From NCBI GenBank assembly GCA_963556695.1, contig CAUWAG010000010.1, positions 4,712,001 to 4,776,000 of the forward strand: a stretch of DNA of 64,000 nucleotides, in the 5' to 3' direction. Under the pieces are notes generated by a model, which worked only from the letters and a program-made list of their open reading frames with translations, ran no database searches and had not been told where the DNA came from. Both the position numbers and the translations under genes were made by a program. The number at the start of each line of letters is the position of its first letter. Position 1 is the first letter of the stretch. Source of the stretch: Anthostomella pinea. Lineage: Eukaryota > Ascomycota > Sordariomycetes > Xylariales > Xylariaceae. Below, one piece after another: positions 11,663 to 22,084 of the stretch.

Positions 11663-13156
11663 CTAATAAACATACACAAACGCCCTATTCTGCCGATCCG
11701 TCTCCTCGGCCTCCTGATCCTCCAGCGCCTCGACAGTCATCTGCCCCGTCCTAACAGCCTCGAGCTCCGCCTCCCTTGCGCGGACGCTCTGCCGGTTCCG
11801 CCAGCCGTACAGCAGCCTCAGCACGACGGCCATGACCATGGCGGCGCCGTTGACGGCAAAAATGGTGATCTTAGCGCTGATATACGTGGGCGCCTCGCGG
11901 CTCAGGAACGTCTGGGGCCCGATGATGTTGGCGACCCCGAACCCGATGGCCACGACGGCGTTGACGGCGATCTTCTTGGTGTACCCCTGGACGTTGGACC
12001 CGACGAGCGCGAACACGAGCGCCAGCGGCGCCACCACGAAGTTGATCAGGTAGATGCCCGCCAGCACGCCGCCCTGGCTGCCGCGGTAGAACGACATGAG
12101 CCCCGCGCCCAGCAGCGTCGGCACCATCAGCGCGACGATGCCGAGCCAGCGCGGGAAGTCGACCAGGATCGCGTAGGTGCAGCCCAGCGTCGCGAGGATC
12201 GATACCACGCCCGACGGCATGTTGAGCAAGGCCGCCGTCTTGGGGTCGTACCCGAAGCCCGCGATCAGCGTCGCGCTGAAGGTCGTCACGACGCCCGAGG
12301 GTATCACGATCAGCACCGTCAGCACGAACAGCACCCACACGTGCGCATCGCACAGGGTCTCCATGATCGCCTCGCGGCGGAACACCTTGCGCCCCGCGCC
12401 GGCCTGGTCGAGCGCCAGGCGCGCGTGGATGTGGACCTTCTCGGCGGGCGTCAGCCAGGAGGCCGCGTCGGGCGCCTCGGGCAGGAACAGCAGGATCAGC
12501 GCGGCGACGAGGAGGTTGGAGGCGCCGACGGCGACGAACATGATGCGCCACCCGCCGAACGAGGCCGTCTTGGACCCGTGCTGCGCGGCGAACGAGATCA
12601 GCCCGCCGACGATCTGGCCCGCGCCGAGCCCGCAGTACCATATGCCGTACCTCGGCGTGCTTTCGCGTTTCGTGTACCACTGGCTCGTGATGAGGATGAG
12701 CGCCGGCGTGATGACGGCCTCGAAGCAGCCGAGCAGCGTGCGCACGGCGGTCACTCCGGCGAAGTTCGTCGTCGCCGCCGTGCAGCAGATGGTCACGCCC
12801 CATAACAGAATATTGACGCCCAGCACCGTGGCCACGTTGAACCGCTGCAGCAGCCAGGCCTGCGGGAACTCGGACACGGTGTAGCCTATGAAAAACGCCG
12901 TCGCCATCCAGCTGAACTGCTGTCCGTGCAAACCCAAATCCTTCTGCAGCCCCATGATGTTGGCGTAGTTGATCAGCACCTTGTCGAGGAACTGGAAGAA
13001 GTAGGCCGCGAACATCAGCGGCACGATGCGCCGGTCGATCTTGCGGGTCAGCGCCGCGTCCTCGACCGCGCTGAGGGTGCCCATTTGTGTTGATGCCGTT
13101 TTCGATACGGGTTGCTCCGTGTCGCTCGGCGGCGACTTTTCGTCTTTCGTGTCCAT
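11663..13156 (-). CDS. MFS transporter, allantoate permease-like (ACS family)
   Basis: This is a twelve-helix major facilitator of about 497 aa, intronless, probably importing an organic anion at the plasma membrane. The start is the ATG at 13156 (MDTKDEKSPPSD). The open frame upstream of it lacks membrane-protein character and looks like 5' leader. The first helix region reads RRIVPLMFAAYFFQFLDKV, and the pattern GYTVSEFPQAWLLQRF is typical of the Dal5/allantoate permease group. The gene is strikingly GC-rich at third positions, which creates a 472-codon shadow frame on the same strand. It shares an 863-bp promoter with FAD monooxygenase 1, so it probably supplies that pathway's substrate; this last point is inference. 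Confidence 0.9.
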   Translation of the reverse strand: MDTKDEKSPPSDTEQPVSKTASTQMGTLSAVEDAALTRKIDRRIVPLMFAAYFFQFLDKVLINYANIMGLQKDLGLHGQQFSWMATAFFIGYTVSEFPQAWLLQRFNVATVLGVNILLWGVTICCTAATTNFAGVTAVRTLLGCFEAVITPALILITSQWYTKRESTPRYGIWYCGLGAGQIVGGLISFAAQHGSKTASFGGWRIMFVAVGASNLLVAALILLFLPEAPDAASWLTPAEKVHIHARLALDQAGAGRKVFRREAIMETLCDAHVWVLFVLTVLIVIPSGVVTTFSATLIAGFGYDPKTAALLNMPSGVVSILATLGCTYAILVDFPRWLGIVALMVPTLLGAGLMSFYRGSQGGVLAGIYLINFVVAPLALVFALVGSNVQGYTKKIAVNAVVAIGFGVANIIGPQTFLSREAPTYISAKITIFAVNGAAMVMAVVLRLLYGWRNRQSVRAREAELEAVRTGQMTVEALEDQEAEETDRQNRAFVYVY

Positions 13157-14019
13157 CTTTCGAAACCGGTGACGGGGTCGTGCCGGTGGATTGACCGGGG
13201 GTGTTTGAACCACTTCTAATAAACAGGCTGTATATCGCACTCGCGACTTCTCGTGTCCCCAGAGCGAAGAGAGGAAGAAACGCTTCCAACTTGGTCGAGT
13301 CGTGAATGACACAAGCTTCAGCTTCTTCTTAAACCCAGCCAGCTGCTTTTCTAAGTTTTGTTGTCCGTATCACATGGGTGATAAACACGAAGCAGGGACG
13401 TGCGGAAGCCTTCACTCTCGCTTCCATCTCCCTTATCGAAAAGCAGAACCCTCGCCAGCATGGTATGGGACATGGGTGCTGTGTCTGTCATTGGTGCCCC
13501 CAGTTTCTGCGGGATCCTGCGGCGGGAGGGTTCCAAGTTGTTGGTGATCCGAAATGATACCTTCTCCACTGCTGATAAGCGGACAGGGGGAACTATACAG
13601 GATTAGCTCCGATGCAACCGTCGCAACCGCCTCCCCCTGCTCCCCAACCTCACGATGTCGTCCCGACTCCCCCGGCACGCTCGCGGTAGCTTTATCTAGG
13701 AGATCTTTCCGACGGACGGTATCGTTGGAGATCTGCTACCGAACCACGAGGGCGGTGCCGTGCTCGGCAGGTTGAGAGTCGTCGGATTCTAGCCCGTGGT
13801 CTGGCCTCGAGATATGCGATAGGAGCTCAAGATCGTACCATGCGGTATCGCTATTGCCCGATGCCTCGCTGCGATGCCTTTCCTGTTCGTGATATGAGTA
13901 TGGGACCTCGGCCATTCTTCTAGGGATGATCAATGCCCTCATCCAAGACGCCAGCTTACTACCCGGTCCTCACCCATCGCTTGTGACTTTCATCCCCTCC
14001 TCGATGCTCTAAGCCCACC
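13157..14019. other. Divergent promoter region MFS transporter / FAD monooxygenase 1
   Basis: This shared intergenic region contains the motif ATCTTTCCGACGGA at 13703-13716, also found in the next divergent promoter. No coding feature was supported here. Confidence 0.55.
13703..13716 (+). promoter_or_regulatory. Candidate cluster regulator site (TCCGACGGA)
   Basis: The 14-mer ATCTTTCCGACGGA is identical to one at 17516-17529. Its core TCCGACGGA is a near-palindrome of CGGA half-sites around one base, the kind of CGG-containing site bound by Zn2Cys6 dimers. A Zn2Cys6 gene lies 5.5 kb away. Confidence 0.5.
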
Positions 14020-15564
14020 ATGCCTCACGTAGTAGAAACATCGTTCCGGACCCTTGAGGTTGCCATCATCGGATCCGGCATTGGGGGTCTGTCAGCAGCG
14101 TTGGCCCTGCGGAGAGCTGGCCACAAGGTCCGGCTCTACGAGCGATACGACTTCGCCGGCGAGGTCGGCGCCTCTCTCTCGGTGGCGTCGAATGGCTCGA
14201 GATGGCTCATCAAGTGGGATCTCGATATGGAGGCTGTGAAGCCAGTCATCCTCAAGAAGTTGGTGATGCATGACTGGGAGACGGGGAAGGTAGCCAATGA
14301 ATACGGTCTTGGGGATTACAAGGCCCGGTTCGGGACGGTAAACTCTGCCCCTTATGAGGATAGCTTGTCGGTTCGGTACTAACCTCGAGATAGCATTATT
14401 ACAACTTCCACCGGATAGACATGCACCAGGCTCTTATCAAGACTGTCCAGCAAGAAGAAGGAGAGGGATCGCCTTGCGAGATCATCACGAACCATCTTGC
14501 AACAGACGTCGACACGGCCACTGGCACGATCACCTTTGAGAATGGGAACAAGGCGCATGCAGGTCAGTCGAACAGTCATATAACCCTTTTCGGTTCTGAC
14601 AAATTCTCCTTGGATGGATGCGTCACCGACACGGGTGAAATATGATACAAGCCAGTGCTAATAACTCGGTGATCAGACCTAGTCATCGGAGCAGATGGAA
14701 TTCGCTCCAGAATACGAGGGGCCATCGGCATCACACCCAAAGTCGAGGGATCAACCTCATGCTGCTACCGCTGCATCATCTCAGCCGACAAACTACGCGA
14801 GCTCGGCCTCGACGAGTTCCTCACCAACGAAGCCATCGAATTCTGGGGCGGCTTCGGGATCAACAAGATCGTCATGTCGGCGTGCCACGCCGGCGACGTG
14901 ATATCGTGCTACTGCTTCTACCCGACCGCGCACAACGGGCTCGACAAGGACGGCTGGAACATCGGCGCCACGCCCGAGGAGCTGATCGAGACGTTCCCCG
15001 GGCTCGACGCGCGCGTCAAGCTTCTCTTCAAGCACGCGCGCGACATCAAGATGTGGCGCTTGTACGTTGTACGTATAGAAACATCCCATCACAAGACCCT
15101 GAGCCCTGCTTTCGAGAGCAAGCTTTGTTGTCCCCTTTCCTTCTTCATCTAGAAAATGTCCGTACGGGTTTAAAGGCAGGCTGTTAACGTACACACAGCA
15201 CGACGAGTACCCCTACTGGACACGGGGCGTCGTGGGGCTCATGGGCGACGCTGCGCACCCGTCGCTGCCGGATCAGAGCCAGGGGTTCTGCATGGCGATC
15301 GAGGACGCGGCGGCGCTGAGCCTGGCCTTCTCGGAGGAGTACTTTAAAGGGGATGTGGAGAGGGGGCTGAAGCTGTACGAGCGCGTGCGCAAGGAGCGGG
15401 CGACGCGGGTGCAGACTGCGAGCGCGAAGGCGCGGACGGATCTTAATGAGCGTATAGGCTGGAGCACGGGCACGGAGAGGCCCGGCAAGTTGACGATTGA
15501 GGAGGTTTGTGGTTATGATATGTATGTGCACATCCGCGACGTGGCTGCGTCGATGGAGTCGTAG
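14020..15564 (+). CDS. FAD-dependent monooxygenase 1 (salicylate hydroxylase-like)
   Basis: This is a class A flavoprotein hydroxylase of about 414 aa that would use FAD and NAD(P)H to hydroxylate an aromatic substrate. Exons are 14020-14337, 14394-14562, 14677-15068 and 15199-15564. The GxGxxG Rossmann motif (GSGIGGLSAALALRRAG) is near residue 18, the DG motif is IGADGIRS, and the GD motif is GLMGDAAHPSLPDQSQG. The third intron (15069-15198) is nearly the same sequence as an intron of the neighbouring regulator gene. It is divergent with the MFS transporter. The substrate cannot be read from the sequence. Confidence 0.9.
15069..15198 (+). mobile_element. Introner-like element, copy 1 (intron 3 of FAD monooxygenase 1)
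   Basis: This 130-nt phase-0 intron begins GTACGTATAGAAACATCCCA and ends AACGTACACACAG. It aligns without gaps to the 130-nt intron at 19842-19971 (minus strand) with about 107 identical positions by hand count. Two unrelated host genes sharing a full-length intron fits the introner-like elements described in Dothideomycete fungi. Confidence 0.75.
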
Positions 15565-16053
15565 CGTAGTCACCTCGTTCAAGTTTGGAGCACTCACTTG
15601 TGCCATGAAAGCCACACACAATAAATAGATACCTCTTGTTCTTACTTCACCGTAAATCTGATGCCGTTATTTCTCCCTAACAGCCTGGATGAAGACTATT
15701 CTACACTGAGCCCTCATAAGTCTCCGTACGCCATCAGCCACCATTGACCGTCTTGAGTGAGTGAACACTCAGGTGTATTCAGGGTGTCTGGAGTAACTCT
15801 GAAACACATACACAGCGGCCCGATGGGACTTGAATGAGTATGTACTTATTCTAGCACTGAAAATAGGGGGCTGGGATTTAATCGCAATGTACTCGGACGC
15901 AGACTCTTAGCTGGTGCTGTACGCAAGCTCTTCCTCTCTTTCGCCAAGGTCAAGTAGTCCAGTAATTGGTACGAAAGTCCCTTATACAAGTGTGTGATAT
16001 CACGAACTGAACAAGTGACAACATCAATCCCCTATCCACTTACTTACCGAGTA
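15565..16053. other. Intergenic, convergent 3' ends with dispersed repeat
   Basis: This region lies between the stops of FAD monooxygenase 1 and the hydrolase. It carries one copy of a dispersed 28-bp sequence at 15702-15729; nothing else was recognised. Confidence 0.5.
15702..15729 (+). repeat. Dispersed 28-bp repeat, copy 1
   Basis: This stretch matches 38011-38038 with one mismatch (a G to A difference within TACACTGRCCCTC). A more diverged relative lies at 50551-50583. Confidence 0.6.
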
Positions 16054-17197
16054 CTACGTATGACACTGCTTGATATAATCACAAGTATCCCGAATAAACT
16101 CCCTCGCCTGCTCCAGGTCGGTGTCCATATGATAGAACGGATGCGGCACGGCCGGGAACCTCTTCAGCACGACCTTATTCCCCGCCTTCTCGACCTTCTT
16201 CGCGTACGCCTCGCCCTCGTCCCGCAACGGGTCGCACTCGGCCGTCATGATGACCGTCAGGTCCGCCAGGCCCTTCCAGTCAGGCGCCGTCGCCGCGTCG
16301 GCGTACCACTTGACGTCACGCATACGCTCTTCTTTAGTCTTCTCGTCAACTTCGCCGATCGAGTCCCACTTGATCTTGTCGAACCACTTCAGCCGCGCCC
16401 AGTTCAGCGTCGGCGCGAACTCCATCTCCCGCACGCTGGGGAACGGGCAGTCGGCCGCCGCCGCAAAGGGCCGCAGGTCGGCGATCGTCGGCGTGCCGAC
16501 GACGACGCCGCGGACGGGGATCCCGGCGTCGCGCGTGAGGTGGTTGACCACGAGTGCGATGTTGGCGCCCGCGGACACGCCGCCGAGGGTCACGATGGCC
16601 GGGTTGATGCCGCCGAACTCGGCGGCGTGCGCGAGGCAGTGCCGCGTCGCGGCGAAGCAGTCCTCGATGCCGATGGGGAAGGGGAACTCGGGTACCAGCC
16701 GGTAGTCGACGTCGATGACGACGACGCCGGCGGCGGAGCAGATGTGGCGGCAGATGTGCGCCTCGGTCTCGAGGTCGCCGAGGCCCCAGCCTGGAGAGCT
16801 CGCATCAGTACTATAATACGAAAAACTGGGGTGGTCGTCCCGTGGACAGCTGGAACTTACCTCCGCCGTGGAAGTCGAAATGGACCGGCCAGCCAGCCGA
16901 GGGCTTCTCGCCGGCCGGCTCGTACACCCTCAGGGCTATGTCGCCGGGGTACTTGCTCCAGCCGGGCACCTGCGCTTCCCACTCCCTGCCGACCTCTGGC
17001 GCGGGCGCGGTCCCGTAGGAATATAGGCGCGAGTAGACCTTGCGGAGCACAGCCAGGTCGATCGGCTTGTTTGGCGTGTTTGCGACATGCTTGTTGTAGA
17101 GGTCGACAAAGGCGGGATCTAGACGGTCCACTAGGGACGGGTGTATCGGGTTGAGGGCTTCGTGGCCCTTGTTGTCTGCGTTTGAAGTGGCCGCCAT
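16054..17197 (-). CDS. Alpha/beta hydrolase (HSL/arylacetamide deacetylase-type esterase)
   Basis: This is a serine esterase or lipase-like hydrolase of about 357 aa in two exons (17197-16861, 16790-16054). The HGGG oxyanion motif spans the 70-nt intron (FHGGG/WGLGDLE). The nucleophile elbow reads GGVSAGAN (GxSxG). The acid is likely in ECDPLRDEG, and the base is likely in PHPFYHMD. No signal peptide is seen, so it is probably cytosolic. It shares a promoter with the SDR reductase and sits inside the divergent-pair cluster, where it may cleave an ester or lactone intermediate (inference). Confidence 0.9.
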
Positions 17198-17515
17198 GAC
17201 TGTGATGGTTAGATGTGACTAGGTTGCTTCTGAAAAGAAGATGGAATAGTTGGGCCAGACAGATGAGAGGTGTCAATGAATGCGTAAGTATTCGTCCCGA
17301 TACGCTTAGCTGTTGTCCGAGGTGTCAGTTCACGACTTGTGCATCAGGAAGCTAAAGCTATCAGTCGGGTCGGGTTCGCGAAATGCCTTCTCGCTCATCC
17401 GGTGCGTTGATCATCCAGATCGCGGCGAGGGGCGAAAACCAGAAACCCCTCGCCGTCGCAATTCGACGATGGAGTTGCGCCGTTCTCCATCTTCCCCGCG
17501 TGAACATGCGCAGGT

Positions 17516-17529
17516 ATCTTTCCGACGGA
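17516..17529 (+). promoter_or_regulatory. Candidate cluster regulator site (TCCGACGGA)
   Basis: ATCTTTCCGACGGA here is identical over 14 bases to 13703-13716 in the neighbouring divergent promoter. Confidence 0.5.
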
Positions 17530-17719
17530 TGCATACTATACTCCGTAGACAGTGGATCTTCTAGTATGTACGACACTCCCGTTGGACCCAGCCAGTTGTT
17601 CACCCATAAAGTTCGCCCGTCAGAAATCAAGCGTGGTATTTAGGGGTCCATCAGTGGAGACGTCCAAAGCGACGGGATACACTATCGCGGAGGCATTTGC
17701 GACATGTGAGCTTCTCGTA

Positions 17720-17728
17720 TCCGACGGA
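17720..17728 (+). promoter_or_regulatory. Candidate cluster regulator site (TCCGACGGA)
   Basis: This is the second exact copy of the 9-bp core in the hydrolase/SDR promoter, 199 bp from the first. Confidence 0.45.
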
Positions 17729-18032
17729 GCTCGACTACTACAGTATGGATCTTCCTAGACTCAGGACTTGAGGTGTTTTCCACGTCTTATGGATCACCGA
17801 CTGATGGGTCCAGACGAGTGAGCAATAGGGCGGCAATAGGAGTCGGGACGAATCCGCCACCATGAACTGCGTCTTTGCTTGCTCCCAGGTCCGCGTGGTG
17901 GATGATCGGTTCCGACACCCCTTCCATTTTTCCTGCCTGAGCTCCCATCATTACAGTGGCAGTCACATCAGCATCCTCTTCGAAGTCAGTCACTCATACG
18001 GTATCCCCCCTTCCCCAAGCAAATCCACCACG

Positions 18033-19181
18033 ATGCCCTCACTCGACCCGACCGCCCCAGGCCGCGTCCTAGTAACCGGCGGAAACGGCTTCATCGGTGC
18101 CCACGTGATAGCGCACCTCCTTCGCAGCACCCCCCATCACATCATCGCCACGGTCCGCACGTCCGAAAAGGCCACCGCCCTGCTACAAACCCACGGCGGC
18201 GCCAACAACCCGCGCCTCACCACCGCCGTCGTGCCCGACATCACGCAGCCGACCGCCTACGACGCCGCCGCGCGGGGTTGCGACGCCATCGTCCACCTGG
18301 CCTCGCCCTTCGGCTACGCCTACACGGACTACGAGTCACAACTCCTGCAGCCCTCCATCGCGGGCACGCGTGCTATACTAAACGCCGCGAACAGGACCCC
18401 CAGCGTGCGGCGCGTGGTGTACTGCAGCAGCTTCGCGAGCGTGTACGACGCGGCTGACGTGGCGCCGTCGCGGACTTACACCGAGGCTGATTGGAGTCCG
18501 TTGACGTACGAGGACGGCAAGACCGCGGTGGCGACGCCCGTGGCGTACCGCGCGAGCAAGGTGCTGTCGGAGCGCGAGGCGTGGCGCCTTTGTAAGGAAC
18601 AGGCGCAGGGGGGAAGATGGGACCTGGTCGCGCTGTGTCCGGGCATGGTGTTTGGGCCGCTGGTGGAGGGCACGCTGGGGAGTGTCACGGCGCTGAATAC
18701 GAGTAATTCGATGGTTTGGGGACTGTTGGATAAGGCGGAGGTGCCGCCGACGCGGGCTACTTGTGAGTGTCTCTTCCATCCGTCTCACTCTTGGGGGGGG
18801 GGGGACGGTTTTTTTTTCGCTCAAGTTGCTGACGGGGGTTGTATAGTGTGGACATCGGTCGTCGCCCTGGCAGAAGCCCATGTTTCTGCGCTTGGCGCTC
18901 CCGAAGCTGGGAACGAGCGGTTCTTGCTCCTTAGTGGTGACTACGACAACCAGGAGCTGGTTGACACTATCAGGGGCTCGACGGCTTTGGATCAGACTGT
19001 CAAGGATCGCGTACCTGTCGGGAATCCGGGAGAGCGGCCTAAGGTGGAGACCTACAAGGCGGATGGTAGCAAGGCGGCGAAATATCTCAAGTTTTCAACG
19101 CCGAGTCTAGAGGAAACAGTAGAAGGCTTGCTGAAGCAGGTGCTCGGGGTAGAGCAAGAGGAGAAGATGAAAAGTACTTGA
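18033..19181 (+). CDS. NAD(P)-dependent extended SDR (dihydroflavonol/ketone reductase-like)
   Basis: This is an oxidoreductase of the extended short-chain dehydrogenase type, about 354 aa, with exons 18033-18762 and 18847-19181. The cofactor motif TGGNGFIG is near residue 16, and the catalytic YxxxK is YRASK. The pattern VVYCSSFASV precedes it, as in dihydroflavonol 4-reductase/ketoreductase-like fungal proteins. The start was set at MPSLDPTAPG; the open frame extends 57 codons upstream without sense. The 84-nt intron contains runs of twelve G and nine T. It is divergent with the hydrolase and probably reduces a ketone or aldehyde intermediate (inference). Confidence 0.9.
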   Translation: MPSLDPTAPGRVLVTGGNGFIGAHVIAHLLRSTPHHIIATVRTSEKATALLQTHGGANNPRLTTAVVPDITQPTAYDAAARGCDAIVHLASPFGYAYTDYESQLLQPSIAGTRAILNAANRTPSVRRVVYCSSFASVYDAADVAPSRTYTEADWSPLTYEDGKTAVATPVAYRASKVLSEREAWRLCKEQAQGGRWDLVALCPGMVFGPLVEGTLGSVTALNTSNSMVWGLLDKAEVPPTRATCECLFHPSHSWGGGDGFFFAQVADGGCIVWTSVVALAEAHVSALGAPEAGNERFLLLSGDYDNQELVDTIRGSTALDQTVKDRVPVGNPGERPKVETYKADGSKAAKYLKFSTPSLEETVEGLLKQVLGVEQEEKMKST

Positions 19182-19247
19182 ATTCAACGCAATAGCCTCC
19201 CAACCTAAAGATACCAATGAAAATCCATCGAAGAGGGTATAAGCTCG

Positions 19248-21362
19248 CTAGAACAATACCAGTTCAGAGAAGTGGTTCCACCTGATCTTCGCCCAGTTGG
19301 CCTCCGTCGTCTCCTCTTCGCCCCTCTCCCTCGCCTTGCTCAGATCCTCATCCATGGCCTTCCAGACCATATCAAGCACAATCCTGCCCTTCGCCACGTT
19401 GCCAAACCCTATAGTCCGCCCAATGATGGCCCAACGACAGCCGACAGTCATGCGGTCCTCCTGCTCGACGCTGACGGCGCCCGCCATGAACAGCGGGAAC
19501 ACGAGGGAGCTCTCCGCCGGGCTGCCGATGGGGATCTGCTGCACGTGGCTCAGGATGTTGCGGCAGCACTCGGTGGATGTCGGGTTGGGCAGCTTGTAGC
19601 CCTCGACGACCTGGTGCAGCCGCAGTATGCTGGCGTACTTGATCGCGTACGCGCAGTGGATCGCGCTGCACAGGTCCGCGTCGCGGATCGACAGGATCAC
19701 CGACGGCAGGCGGGGCTCCGGCTCCCAAGCCCGGAGGTTCTGGTTGATCACCGCTGCCGACTCGCGGAACTTCTCCTCGAACCGGGCGTTGACACGGTAC
19801 TTGCGCCTATTGCTGAGCGCGGAGATCTGGCCGATGAACCGCTGCGTGTACGTTAGTATCCCGTCTTTAAACCCGGATAGCAGATCTATAGATGAAGAAG
19901 GAAAGGGAACAACAAAGCCTGTTCTCGAATACAAGGCCCAGGGTCTTGGGATGGGATGTTTCTATACGTACGATCAGCGGGCGGGCGACCCCGAAGATGG
20001 GGTTCAGCAGCAGGTTCCTCGGTCCCACGTCCGGAGTGTGTTTGGCGTGCTCGATCAGCGGCGGCTTGCACTTGCTGATGGTGATGATGGAATCGACGTA
20101 TTCGAAGAGGTCGAGGAGGAAGGGCCACGGATCTGAGGACGGCCCGAGACTCGAGGTCGAGTTTGTCCGGCAGGATATCAGATTCTTGGCCGCGGTGATG
20201 TGCCACAGCCAGTTCGTGGAGATCCCCTGCCTAATGTCAATAATGCAGAAGAGCAGAATGGCCGCAAGGGCGAGGAGTTCCGTGTCGAAGGGGTTGCTTG
20301 ACTTGGATTTGGGGCCTTCGCCGATCAACCTATTCAGAGCTGACAGTGCTGCGTATATCGTTAGCGACTAGTATTGTTGATGTCCTGGATAAGAGGCGGC
20401 CATACCCCGTGTTTGGTGTCCTAGACCGCTCCTCACGACTTCAGATTGCCCTCCGTTATGTTGCAAGTGACAGGCACCCAGAGCCAATAAGGCGCCCATC
20501 ACCGCCGGAGACGAACAGGCGAGAGGCAATATCAACTTCAGAAAGGGGTTCGTCTCCTGCGGTGAAGCAATGCACAACGAGCGAGCTACAACATTGGTGT
20601 AATGATGAAACAGATATTTATCATCGCGGCTGGATAGTTGCTGTAATGGAGTGCCCATAAACGTAGGTTGCAAGACCAATGGAACCGAGTCGCGTCTCGG
20701 AGGAATTAGAGCTGGCGGGTAACTCGAAGGAGCCACTGCCTCTGTCCTCGTAGGCGAGAGCACGATCTCTTCCATCGAAGCCATGTCGATGGCTATAGAC
20801 GCCATCGATGTCATGGGGTCCTCTTCGTAGTTCCAATTGGAAGCATTGTCATCTGGTCCAGATCCTGGTACGATGTCCGGATCCAGCCAGCTGTATGGGT
20901 GTGTACTGGGAGGCTGTATACCTTGTGGTGTACTGCCTTGGTCATTTCTAATAACGAGTTCGACTTGCTGCGCCGGTGGCTGGCCCGGGTACTCACTCCG
21001 AACTTCAGGGCATTCCGAGGATTGACAATCGCGCCGCACATCTGCTGTTAACGATGAACGCGAGTCCTTTTCGGAAGGTGAGCTGGCAGCCAGCACACAT
21101 GGCAAGTTCAGCCGTCGACAGTCCGAGCACTTTGGTTTCTGAAGGTCACATTTCTTCTTTCGCTTCTTGCAAGAAGCGCATCCAGTGCGCACCCTCCGGA
21201 TGGTGATGGCCCTATACCGCGTGCTATCGGTCACAGTCCTGCTGGAGGTGCGATCGTACGCGCACTCGATGCCGAGTCCTGGTGTTCCTCTTAGTCACGA
21301 TCTAGCTTGAATATAGTAGAGCATGTGACCAGCTCCTTGTAAGAGCTTACGTACTATTGCAT
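19248..21362 (-). CDS. Zn2Cys6 fungal transcription factor (cluster regulator candidate)
   Basis: This is a binuclear zinc cluster regulator of about 600 aa. Core exons are 21241-20406, 20348-19972 and 19841-19248. The DNA-binding motif CASCKKRKKKCDLQKPKC with SDCRRLNLPC lies near the N-terminus and is followed by an acidic middle region and a helical C-terminal regulatory domain. The frame has no in-frame ATG upstream of the zinc cluster before a stop. I propose a small first exon at 21362-21355 (ATGCAATA) joined across a 113-nt intron, but the start is uncertain. The intron at 19842-19971 is the second copy of the shared 130-nt intron. It is divergent with FAD monooxygenase 2 and placed to control the six-gene cluster. 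Confidence 0.82.
19842..19971 (-). mobile_element. Introner-like element, copy 2 (intron of Zn2Cys6 gene)
   Basis: This 130-nt phase-0 intron lies between the codons for PLI and RFIG. It starts with the same 22 bases as 15069-15198, shares the tract CCCTTTCCTTCTTCATCTA, and ends AACGTACACGCAG. The length is identical to copy 1, with about 82% identity and no gaps. Confidence 0.75.
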
Positions 21363-22084
21363 CTGACACACGGGGATGAACCGTCGCATCTTTGCTTCTG
21401 CAGTCCCGATATCAGTATGTCGAAACTGGAGCCTCCGACAGGATACTGCATCACTCACAATGCTCGAACAGGGGTCACAGGCCTTCTGGGACATTGTCAG
21501 ATGTTGGTATCCTCTTCCGTCTTGGCTGATTGCTTCAATGGCGCGTTCAGGGCCGTCGCAATTGTAGTCATCATGTCTCCGTCTGAATGGGGTCGCCGTC
21601 GGAATCCCATCAGTACATGTACTACCAAGACCAAGAGGCAGGGATCTTTCTTATCCGCGGCCCCCGACCAGCGTCACGCTGCACGACGCACCCCAGCACC
21701 GTTTCGCGTCTGGTGCGGCGCAGTCAACTGCTTATCTTCGGCTTGTATGCAGATGGAAACATGAAGTCCTGCTGGCGTCCAGACTCCATGCTACCTATCT
21801 GCCTTATCTAGTAGTTTTAGTAACTGGCTCCCCCTTTACCCGTCTTGTGGAGCTCACTATATTCGTGCCTATTCGTGCCCACATTCGATAATCCACCCTC
21901 TCATAGTTATACTGCCTGTAGCTGGGTCGGATTCTGTGTGAGGCCTCATCACATGATCTTGACTGTGTCACTGCTGACAGAGCTCAAGCTCGAGCTGTAA
22001 GGAAGTTCAGGGTGGCATGTGACTGAACTTATTTCCACGACATTGTCAAATAGGGTGTCAGGAACTCAGCATACTACTGTGACC
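21363..22084. other. Divergent promoter region Zn2Cys6 regulator / FAD monooxygenase 2
   Basis: This is a shared promoter of about 720 bp. An 8/9 match to the cluster motif (CCGTCGGA, reverse orientation) is at 21596-21603. No gene was supported. Confidence 0.5.

Larger units (their letters stand above)
17198..18032. other. Divergent promoter region hydrolase / SDR reductase
   Basis: This shared promoter holds two exact copies of TCCGACGGA, at 17521-17529 and 17720-17728. The open frame upstream of the SDR start is leader sequence without domain features. Confidence 0.55.

Noticed and set aside
11871..13289. 472-codon open frame on the minus strand overlapping the MFS gene
   Set aside because: It is a same-strand shadow caused by high third-position GC; composition is almost all Arg/Ala/Gly/Asp and Gly/His with no domain.
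14563..14676. Second intron of FAD monooxygenase 1 as another introner copy
   Set aside because: It shows no similarity to the 130-nt pair beyond splice signals.
16247..16705. 152-codon antisense frame within the hydrolase, and the 386-codon frame 15994-17154
   Set aside because: Both are shadows of the well-supported hydrolase coding strand; the longer one is Arg-rich nonsense.
18788..18819. Runs of twelve G and nine T
   Set aside because: They lie within the SDR intron and are simple homopolymers; no function inferred.
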